DNA of 64,000 nucleotides from Camellia lanceoleosa (Eukaryota > Streptophyta > Magnoliopsida > Ericales > Theaceae): the NCBI GenBank assembly GCA_025200525.1, contig CM045759.1, positions 5,518,001-5,582,000 on the forward strand, read 5' to 3'. This document shows, in pieces, positions 55,673 through 64,000 of this stretch (within the stretch, counting starts at the first letter, position 1; every line of letters begins with the position of its first letter). The position numbers were made by a program, and so were the translations under genes. The notes under the pieces are model-generated. The model made no database searches, had not been told where the DNA came from, and saw nothing but the letters and a program-made list of their open reading frames with translations.

Positions 55673-56103
55673 TTTTCTTTAATTTTAAAGTCTTTGAAAG
55701 AATCAATAAACGTTATGGGACAGGGAGTAGTGCAACTGTTTTGTGGGATTTGTTGGTTAGTTGAGTGTTTTGTGGGATTTATTGGTTAGTTGTGTTTTTG
55801 TAGCCTAAAGTTTAGAAATTTGTGAGTATAGAGCTGTTGGAGTTATGTATTTAAGGCCACTGAGTTATCAATAAAGGTAACTAATCTTTTCCAAAATCAA
55901 TTTATATTTATTGGAGGTGGATTCCCCTCAAAGTGAATCAGAATTGTTCTAGTTTCTAGCTGTGCTTCCACTATAGCCAAGAAAAAGAAACAGGTTGCTA
56001 ACAGTTTGGGCGAGGGAACTCGAGATGCAAGGTGGAAGAAGCTGTTAAACAACTACAAGACACTACACAATAGCAAGGTCAACAATTAGAGACAATAGTC
56101 CAG
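55673..56103 (+). other. Possible LTR end and leader of decayed gypsy element
   Basis: GTATTTAAGGCCACTGAG near 55849 and AATAAAGG near 55872 look like the TATA/poly-A region at the end of a short LTR. No primer site or matching second LTR was found, so the boundary with the duplicated unit is uncertain. Confidence 0.35.
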
Positions 56104-56850
56104 ATGATAACAGCTCTTGATCTAAAATATGATCAGATGTCGAAGAATGTATCACGAGACCTTGAAGTGAATCTAGGCAAAAGAGCAGAGCACTTCTCAT
56201 CTCGCCACGGTGAGTCCAGTGCTTCTGGGACTTGTGGGGGGCTCATTCAGACCCGAGCTTTAAAGTTGGATTTTCCTAAGTTTGAGGGTGGCGATCCGTC
56301 TAGTTGGTTTATCATGCCAAATAATTTTTCACTTATCATCAAACACCAACTAATCAGTGGCTTTCCATTACTTCATTCCACATGGAAGGAGAAGCTTTAC
56401 TATGGTTTCGATGGCATCAACATATTCAGCCTCAAACCACGTGGGAAAATTTTGTTGCAGCTCTTGCTGCAAGATTTGGCCCAACTAAGTATGATGACTT
56501 TGCTGGAGCTCTTGCTAAATTGCGCTAGAACTCCTCTATGCAAGATTACCAAACTAGTTCAAAAAGATGACCAACCGCACTGAAAGCCTTACGGAATCAT
56601 TCTTAGTAAGTTGCTTTGTGTGTGGGCTAAAGGATAAAATTTGTCTTGAGGTTCAAATGTTTCGTCTCACCACCATGAATTGAGCCATTGGCCTAGCACA
56701 ACTCCAAGAAGAAAAGCATAAGCTTTGACCGAGGATGAGCCGATTTGAAGGGAACAAGGCTCCTTCAACTCCTCTTATTAGACTGGCTAAGTGTCCAACC
56801 ACAATTAAACGTCTAACTCCTACCGAGGCTAAGGAGAGGCGAGACAAAGG
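56104..56850 (+). pseudogene. Gag of the decayed gypsy element
   Basis: LKLDFPKFEGGDPSSW is readable in one frame. The following region (a Trp-rich block, then EVQMFRLTTMN at about 56650) continues in other frames, showing at least two frameshifts. Confidence 0.78.
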
Positions 56851-56914
56851 GCTATTTTTCTAATGTGATGATAAGTTCCAACTAGGTCATAGGTGCAAGA
56901 ATCCAAGGTTATTT

Positions 56915-57124
56915 ATGATCGAGAGCATACTAGAAGTGGAAGCTAGCCAAGATCAAACTCATGAGGTGGATATGGATATTGACGGGTTTGACGAGCCATC
57001 GCTAGAAATTTCACTTCATGCCATAGCAGGTGCATTGACTCCTCACACCATGCGTGTAGGAGGCAAGTTGTGTAATCATTCCGTCACCGTTCTCATTGAT
57101 AGTGGATCTACTCATAATTTCTAG
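56915..57124 (+). pseudogene. Protease fragment
   Basis: ISLHAIAGALTPHTMRVGGK and VLIDSGSTHNF form the start of a gypsy aspartic protease with the DSG active-site triplet. A TAG follows HNF at once. Confidence 0.8.
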
Positions 57125-57739
57125 GTCCAAAGGCTGCTCGGAAGGCGACTATTCCCATTCAAAGCTATCCCAAATTTGAAGTAATGGTGACAAATGGAGA
57201 CTGGTTATTAGGAGAAGCAATGTGTGCTGGAGTAACCCTCATGGTGCAAGGTACTATTATTAAGGCTGATTTTTTTTCTTGCTTACATTAGGTGGCTGCG
57301 AAGCTATGTAAGGTGCTCAATGGTTGAGAACACTTGGACCAGTCGTTTGAGATTTTTCACAGCTCACCATGTCCCTTAAAGAAGGCAACATAAAATGCAA
57401 ATTAGTAGGCTTGCAGCCTACAACTTTGAAATGAGAGGAGGAAATGCAGATCAGAAAAAAAAAAAATGCAAATGTGGGAAGATACTACTGCTCCAGTTGC
57501 ATAGCCTTTCAATGGTGACACAATCCAAAGTTGAAGACTCGAAATTAAAGCAATTCATCGTGGAATTCAGAGATCTATTTTCAGAAAACAACCAAGTTGC
57601 CTCCACGAGGAAGTCATGACCATCGTATTCCTTTGATGGAGGAAGCAAAACCTATAAGTGTACGTCCTTATAGATATTTATTTTATGAAAAAAATGAAAT
57701 ATAAAAGTTGGTTAGAGAAATGTTGAATTCTAGAATAAT

Positions 57740-58540
57740 AAGCCCCATCAATAGTCTGTACTAATTCCCTGTGCTTTTATTTCGAAAACATGATGGAAGT
57801 TGGCGCATTTGCGTTGACTATCGGGCCTTTAACAAAGTCACCATAAAAGATAAATTTCTCATTCCTGTTATTGATGAGTTATTAGATGAATTGAATGGAT
57901 CTAAGTTCTTCTCCAAACTAGATCTGCGATTCGAATATCACCAAATCTGGGTGCCTGATGGAGACGTACCCAAGACAGCTTTTCAAACTCACGAGGGTCA
58001 TTACGAATTTTTTGTAATGTATTTTGGTTTAACATTTTTAGACCCTTTTTACAACAATCTGTCTTGGTATTTTTTGATGATATATTAGTATACAATTAGA
58101 CTTTGAAAGATCATCTAATCCGTTTGAGGATAGTTTTCAAGATTCTAAGGCAACACAATCTGTTTGTGAAAGAATCCAAATGCAAATTCAGATGCAAAAA
58201 AGTTGATTATTTGGGTCATGTGATTTCAGCAAAAGGAATATTAGTTGATCCTTCAAAAATTTCCAGCATGATTGAATGGCCAAAACCATCTTCTCCAAGA
58301 GCGTTGAGAGGATTTTTGGGTCTCACAGGGTACTACAAGAAATTCCTTAAAGACTATGGGAAAATTGCAGCCCCTTTGACAGCATTGCTTAAGAAGAATG
58401 CTTCGTCTTGGTCTATTGAAGCTGAACAAGCTTTTAAAACTCTCAAAGAGGTAATGATACAAGCCCTTGTCTTGGCTCTTCCCAATTTTTCTAAGCCATT
58501 TGTTATTGAGTATGATGCTTCAAGTACCAGAATATGAGGA
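57740..58540 (+). pseudogene. Reverse transcriptase fragments
   Basis: [33 protein letters not shown] and [17 protein letters not shown] (57771-58060), then [10 protein letters not shown] at about 58066-58095, and YLGHVISAKGILVDPSKISS with LRGFLGLTGYYKKFLKDYGK (58103-58537). A stretch between MPFG and the FDD motif is deleted. Confidence 0.83.
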
Positions 58541-59970
58541 GTACTAATGCAGGATGATCATCCAATTGCATATTACAGCCGAACCTTGCATTGAAAGAAT
58601 TTGGCTCTATCAACTTATGAAAAAGAGTTGTTAGCCTTGGTAGCAATAGTGCCCAAGTGGAGACCCTACTTATTAGGTCTTTGATTCGTTGCTTGAACTG
58701 ATTAAAGAAGCCTCACGTTCTTATTGGAGCAAAGAATTTCAACTCCAACACAACATCAATGGTTGTCTAAGCTCATGGGATATGATTTTGTTATTGAATT
58801 TAAAAGGGGGAAGGACAACTTAGTAGCCAACGCTTTATCAAGAAGGGAAGATGGACCAGAGTCACAAATTTCAGCCATTTCACGACCAATAGTCTTGTCG
58901 GTTGAACAGATTCATCTAGAGGCCACTATAGATTCCTATTTATCAAAGAGAATTAAAGAGTGGGAAGCTGGAAATCTCGACCTGAAGAAGTATCTATTGC
59001 AAAAGGAAATTCTTTGGAGGAAGGGAAGAATAGTGTTGGGGCACGCATCCCCAATAAGATTTACTATAATCAGTGAACTGGATGAAGCTCCTTCTTCGAG
59101 CCATTTCGGTTTTCATAGAACTTCGAAAAGGGTTCTCGAATCATTCTATTGGCTGGGATTAAGGAAGGATGTACAAAAATATGTAAGGGAGTGTGATGTA
59201 TGCCAACGCCACAAATCATAAAATGTTGATCCACCTAGCCTTTTATAGCCACTTCTTGCGCCAACGTGTGTATGGGTTGAGATTGCTATGGACTTTGTTG
59301 AAGGACTTCCTAGCTCACATGGGAAGTCAATCATCCTTGTTGTGGTGGAAAGGTTGTCAAAATATGGGAATTTTATTGCTATTTCTCATCCTTATTCAGC
59401 AGCCATAGTGGCAAGGTTTTTTGTAGAGCATATTTTCAAGCTACATGGGATGCCAATCTCATCGTTAGTGATTGAGATCCTATTTTCACTAGTTCTTTTG
59501 GGCAATAAATCTTCCAGTTGCAAGGAATTGAACTGAAGATGAGGTCCTCTTATCAACCTCAAACCGATGGGCAAAGTGAGGTGCTTAACAAATGCTTAGA
59601 AAATTATCTTTGTTGTTTCACTAGTGCACAACCTAAAGAATGGTTCAGGTGGTTGCCTTGGGCCAAGTGGTAGTATAATACCACTTATCACTTAGCCAGC
59701 AAAATAACACCCTTCAGAGTTGTCTATGGTGTTCCACTTCCAGTGGTGAAGACATATGTTATAGGCACAACAAAAATTCAAGCTTTAGAGGACGAGTTCA
59801 AGGGCTGGAATAAAATTCTGAGGGTTTTGAAGGAGAATTTGGAAGCTGTTCGTAATTTGGATGTAGAAATTTGTAGATCACATAGGACTGAAAGAAAATT
59901 TGATGTTGGGGATTGGATGTATTTACGATTGCAGCCATATCATCAATCATCCCTGGTTGTTCGACGGTCA
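58541..59970 (+). pseudogene. RNase H and integrase fragments
   Basis: RNase H end: FKRGKDNLVANALSRRE (about 58800). Integrase zinc region: FHRTSKRVLESFYWLGLRKD with CDVCQRHKS then a stop (59221). Core: MDFVEGLPSSHGKSIILVVV from 59288, with the second Asp region lost (VIEILFS). The TDGQSE-type motif is readable near 59565, and C-terminal KFDVGDWMYLRLQPY near 59895. Confidence 0.82.
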
Positions 59971-60027
59971 ATGAAGTTGTTTACCAAAAGATGGTGGGCT
60001 TCTATATAATTTGTATGGAATTTATAA

Positions 60028-60438
60028 TGTCTCACAAACACACAAACAAATGAATTTATTTCAAAACAATAACAAATACAATCTATGGGTGTTTTTTTTA
60101 TCTCCCACCTCTCTATCTCTCAAACCTCTTATGGGTTTTTTTCTTAATCGATTATATCTATACAACAAACTATCATCATTTATTTATAGGTTTGTTTCCA
60201 TGTACAAACCGTGTGCTGAATTCCATAGCTTAAGAGCTAAGGTTCTTACTTGGTTACAGCTCATAGGGGTAACTTCCGTGAAGCTTCATCTTCATCTTCA
60301 TCTTCATCTTCATCTTCAAACTTCTGGTTAGTTCTCTTCTACTATCTTCAAGCTTTTCCTGGAGTATTCCTGATGTTTCTTTATCTCCTTCTTCCATCTT
60401 CAAGCAACTTCTAGAGACTTCAAGTTTACTCTCCAACA
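60028..60438 (-). repeat. 3' LTR of the copia element
   Basis: On the minus strand it would begin TGTTGGAGAG, directly after the purine run AATGGGGGA, and end GTGAGACA near 60028. A (CATCTT)n-like run (60288-60322) lies inside. The partner LTR is missing, so the outer end is inferred. Confidence 0.55.
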
Positions 60439-60739
60439 TCCCCCATTAAACTTGAATCACCAAATAAGGTAACTCCGAGCATTTTCCTTAACTTCAAAAA
60501 TGTTGTTGTTTTGAGGGGCTTTATAAATATGTCTACAACTTGATCTTCACTCTTTGTGTGTATCGAATGGATCTCTTATTTTTTTATGCATTCTCATATG
60601 AAATGAAATCTTGTGTCGATATGTTTGCTTCTATCATGGAAGACTGGATTCTTACCTAACTAGATTGTTGACTTGTTATCCATGTATATCTCTGTGGCTT
60701 CTTGTTGTGGTTCTTGAACTTCTTTCAGGGAATTTTTAA

Positions 60740-61063
60740 CTAGATAGCATGACGTGCTCCTGCAGCAATAGCTACATACTCCGCTTCGCATGTCGATAGA
60801 GTTACTATCAGTTGTTTCTTTGAGGACCACGTAAAACCAGTATCCCCGAGATAAAACACAAACCTAGTAGTACTTTTACGATCATCCACATCTCCAGCCC
60901 AATCACTGTCATTATATCCTACTAATTTGAAATTTTTTGTAGATGAATAAAATAATCTGTATTCTATTGTACCTTTCACATACCGTAGGATTCTTTTGGC
61001 TGCTTTCAGATGTGGCGTCTTGGGTTCCTCCATATAACAACTAACTATGCCTACTGCAAACAA
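60740..61063 (-). pseudogene. Copia RNase H
   Basis: HLKAAKRILRYVKGTIEYRL, YNDSDWAGDVDDRKSTTRFV and STCEAEYVAIAAGARHAI are standard copia RNase H blocks. It is separated from the RT segment by stops and a frameshift. Confidence 0.87.
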
Positions 61064-61192
61064 TATATCAGGTCACGTGGCTATGAGATATCTTACGCTT
61101 CCAACTAGACTTTTGAAATACATTGGATTCACCTTATCTCCTTCATCATACTTTGACATCTTATTGGTTTCTTCTGTCGGTGTGTCAACAAA

Positions 61193-62221
61193 CTAACAAT
61201 TTTTCATGCCAAACTTCTTTATGATTTTTTTGGCATACTTAGCTTGTGATACGAAAATACCTTCATGACTTTGCTTGACTTCTATGCCTAAGAAATATGC
61301 CATAAGTCCGATGTCGGTCACCTTGAACTCTTGTATCATAGATGCTTTGAAATCTCGGATCATGTCAAGATTATTGCCTGTGAATATTAAATCATCGACG
61401 TAAAGACAAACAAATAGCGAATCTCCCCCCTTGTTTGTCTTGAAGTATAGAGAATGTTCATAAGGGCATTTAACAAACCCATTTGCAACAAAATACTTAA
61501 CGATTCTTAGATTCCATGGCTTTGGTGCTTGCTTCAAGCCATAAAGTGCTCGTTTCAACTTGTATACTTTATCTTGTTGGTCTGTCTTCACATAGCCCAA
61601 TGGTTATTCAACGTATACTTCTTCTTCAAGATAACCATTTAAGAATGCTGATTTGACATCCATTTGGTATATTTTCCATTTTTTATAGGCTGCTAAAGAG
61701 ATAACAAGTCATACTGTTTCTAGGTGTGCCACTGGAGCAAAAACTTCATCATAGTCTATGCCATGTTGTTGCTTGTAGCCTTTTACGACCAATCTTGCTT
61801 TGTATTTTTTAATATCTCCTTTAGCGTCTCTTTTTGTCTTATACACCTATTTGACACCAATTTCTTTGTGTCTCTCTGGTAAGGATGAAAGTTCCCAGGT
61901 GTTGTTTCTTTCTATGGCTTGGATTTCTTCATTCATGGATTCTCTCCGTATGTCTTCTTTTTGTGCTTCTTCAAAGTGAATAGTATCACTTCTAGAAAAT
62001 AGACAAAACATTATGAAATCTTCATCATCTTCAAGTCTTCTTGTAACATCATATAGATCTAGAATGGTTTTAGTATTGCCTACTATATTCTCTGTTGTTG
62101 ATGAAGAGTTGGCATTTTTTTGTTGCGTACTATGTTGTGGAGTACTCATTCTTGTTCCTGTCCCCCCTTGAGGTAAAGGCGGGTGACTGGAGACTTCAAT
62201 TCTAGTATACATCATCTGCAT
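61193..62221 (-). pseudogene. Copia reverse transcriptase
   Basis: KVYKLKRALYGLKQAPKPWN and the catalytic VCLYVDDLIFTG lie in 61193-61600. Between 61600 and 61847 the N-terminal RT is readable only with stops. 61847-62221 covers the Ser-rich linker and EEIQAIERNNTWELSSLPER. Confidence 0.85.
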
Positions 62222-63022
62222 TATTGATTATCGGAACTATTTCTTGACTTGGGTTTTGCCAATTCCAACTTGATGCTTCATTAAATTCAACATCTCTTGA
62301 ATAGAATACTTTTTTTGTGATAGGATCATAAAGCCTGTATCCACTTTCTCCATAGTTGATGAAAACACATTTCTGGTCTTCATCTTCTAGCTTCGTTCTT
62401 TTCTCGTCTGGAATTTTCACATAGGCTGTGGGTCAAAAAATCCTTAAATGGTCGACTTTTGGCTTTCTCAAGCTCCAAGCTTCTTCAGAGGCCTTGTTTA
62501 GTAATCTCTTGGTTGGAAAGCGGTTGAGCCAATATACTGCAAGAACAACTACTTCTCCCTAGAGCTCCTTTGGTATAGCTCTTTCTTTAATCATGCAATG
62601 AACCATATTTAGGATTGTTATATTCTTTCTTTTTGAGACACCATTTTGTTGAGGTAAATATGGGATAATATATTGATGAATAATCCTATTTTCTTTGCAA
62701 AATCTTTCGAATTCCTTTGAGGTTTATTCTCCTCCACAATCAGATCTCATTGTTTTGATGAAATATCTACTGTGTTTTTCAACTAAGGATTTGAATTCCT
62801 TAGATTTTTGAAAAACTTCACTTTTATCTTTCTTGATATAAACCCATGTCTTGCCAGTAAAAACTTCACTTTTATCTTTCTTGATATAAACCCATGTCTT
62901 GCCAGTAAAATCATCAATTAAAGTAAGAAAATGCCTGTTTCCACCGAGTGTCACAGGTTGTATTGGACCATATACATCTATGTGGACTAATTGGAGAGGT
63001 TGTGATGTAGCATGCATGGCCA
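62202..63022 (-). pseudogene. Copia integrase fragments
   Basis: LQLVHIDVYGPIQPVTLGGN carries the first catalytic Asp. FINYGESGYRLYDPITKKVF and VFYSRDVEFNE mark the C-terminal part. A 48-bp block (62811-62858) is duplicated in frame at 62859-62906, repeating TGKTWVYIKKDKSEVF. Stops separate the pieces. Confidence 0.85.
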
Positions 63023-63037
63023 TACAATTCTTGGATC

Positions 63038-63657
63038 AAAGAGAAAGGCAATGCAAAGGCAAAAAAAGGGGTCCGGACTCGAAATCATGTGTAATTTGGT
63101 GGGTCAATGGAAAACGTGATTTTAAGAACAATCCATTTTATGGTCCCTGGTGGATTTTGGGAAAATTCAATCATTTGTGGGGTCAATTTCACGAATTTGC
63201 TATTTTTGGAAAGATTTGAATCTTCAATTACTCCTAGCATAGGCCTAAGAATCTGATTTCGAAAAATCTGCCATGATCGTGGAAACATATAGTAGTAGTT
63301 TATTTATTTTATTGTAATATTTCCATTTTTGGTAATTTTCGTTATATTTCGTTATTTCCGTAGTGCATTATGATTTTTTCCAATTTCGGTTGTTTCCTAG
63401 TTAAGTTAGGTCTGTCTTTTGCTTATAAATAATGGATGTAAGCCTTAGGGCTCTTCAGTTTTAAGAATTAATATATTTTGAGTTTTATATTCTCTTGTTC
63501 TAACTTTGGGCATTCTTTGTGAATCAACCATTGTTGAACCTTTATTCTTGGTATTCTTTGTGAATCAACGAGTTTAGATAGGAATCTTACTTCCGGTATT
63601 CTTGTTTGAATTAACGGATTCTAAAATGGTTAATATTTTTCATTTCACGTTGCATCA
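63038..63657 (+). repeat. 5' LTR of a gypsy element leaving the window
   Basis: The end GTTGCATCA lies two bases before a primer site. TATAAATAATGG near 63424 is a probable TATA box. The words GGCATTCTTTGTGAATCAAC and GGTATTCTTTGTGAATCAAC are repeated near the end. The left border is where copia homology stops; no target duplication could be read because the right end is outside. Confidence 0.65.
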
Positions 63658-63659
63658 GT

Positions 63660-63671
63660 TGGTATCAGAGC
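63660..63671 (+). promoter_or_regulatory. Primer-binding site, initiator Met-tRNA type
   Basis: TGGTATCAGAGC follows the LTR after a two-base spacer, the same site type as in the Tekay-like element but on the plus strand. Confidence 0.9.
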
Positions 63672-63678
63672 CCAGGCT

Positions 63679-64000
63679 ATGATGGCACCAAGGAAGCGTC
63701 CCATGGACGACGTTTATGAAGCTAACACCGTGAGGATGCAATAACAGATTGATGCTCTAAACGAATAACTTGTGGCGATACAACAACAACAGCAACAACA
63801 ACCACCTCCACATCCACGGTTTATGGAGGACGAAGACAATATGAGAGATGCAAAAAACAACCCTTTTATTGGAAATTTCTGTAGGGGAAAGGATCGAAAA
63901 GGTTTGGAAAAGGGTTCACGTCGGTGGGAAGCAGGTGTGAAAATTGACATCCCTGAATTTCAGGGTAGTGTTCAACCCGAAGAAATTTTGGATTGGTTTT
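63679..64000 (+). pseudogene. Gag start of the gypsy element, interrupted
   Basis: The frame begins MMAPRKRPMDDVYEANTVRM and continues with a Gln run and RWEAGVKIDIPEFQG, PEEILDWF, the start of a gag capsid domain. Two TAA codons break it early (after codons 21 and 29, in a Gln-rich coiled part), so the element is probably defective. It runs past the window edge. Confidence 0.8.

Larger units (their letters stand above)
55980..60010 (+). mobile_element. Decayed Ty3/gypsy element (chromovirus-like)
   Basis: gag, protease, RT, RNase H and integrase follow in order on the plus strand, all broken. The right part is missing: integrase homology stops near 60000 at the border of a copia LTR. The gag (LDFPKFEGGDPSSW) and integrase sequences suggest the Reina-type group; this is tentative. 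No LTR pair or target duplication found. Confidence 0.8.
60028..63022 (-). mobile_element. Ty1/copia element, 5' part missing
   Basis: Minus-strand pol pieces run from integrase (63022) to RNase H (60740), then a polypurine tract and one LTR on the left. The 5' LTR and gag are absent, cut off where another element's LTR begins at about 63038. Confidence 0.85.

Overview
The window looks like nuclear DNA of a flowering plant, most likely a eudicot. It has spliced plant-specific genes (ankyrin/PGG membrane proteins, a KIC/PBP1-type calcium-binding protein) in AT-rich DNA filled with plant LTR retrotransposons (Tekay-like and Tat-like Ty3/gypsy, Ty1/copia) and MITEs. No rRNA, tRNA, bacterial operon or CRISPR array was seen. 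The species cannot be named from this sequence.

Host genes. Positions 297-1740 hold the last three exons of an ITN1-like ankyrin/PGG gene that begins left of the window. At 37080-37290 and 40263-40296 lie first exons of two further copies. The second joins in phase to exon 2 at 52193-52687, but a 10.7 kb retrotransposon sits in its intron 1. Just downstream is a tandem duplication (52687-54836 and 54837-55672) containing two KIC/PBP1-like genes. Both carry the same premature stop, exactly at the last calcium ligand of the EF-hand.

Mobile DNA. 2.5-4.9 kb: MITEs. 5.8-30.6 kb: a nested stack inside Helitron-like AT-rich DNA. It holds a Mutator-like element with 10-bp target duplications, a degenerate LTR, a solo LTR (7852-10434), a complete Tekay-like element with 2.1 kb LTRs (11481-20484), and a Tat-like element (21913-30322) that carries two more solo LTRs. 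31.6-34.4 kb: a copia fragment. 34.8-36.4 kb: a 1.55 kb inverted repeat. 40.3-51.0 kb: a Tat-lineage element with an antisense two-exon ORF and two satellite-like tandem arrays. 55.9-60.0 kb: a decayed gypsy element. 60.0-63.0 kb: a copia element. 63.0-64.0 kb: the 5' end of another gypsy element leaving the window.

No retrotransposon here looks autonomous, because every pol region has stops or frameshifts. The most unusual signals are: arrays of short GC-rich palindromes inside the gypsy LTRs that keep a roughly 21-nt spacing while the palindrome word differs between families; two insertions whose empty sites survive in the duplicated copy next door; and the shared EF-hand stop. All boundaries were read by eye from terminal repeats and target-site duplications. 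Family assignments rest on recognisable protein motifs, not on searches.
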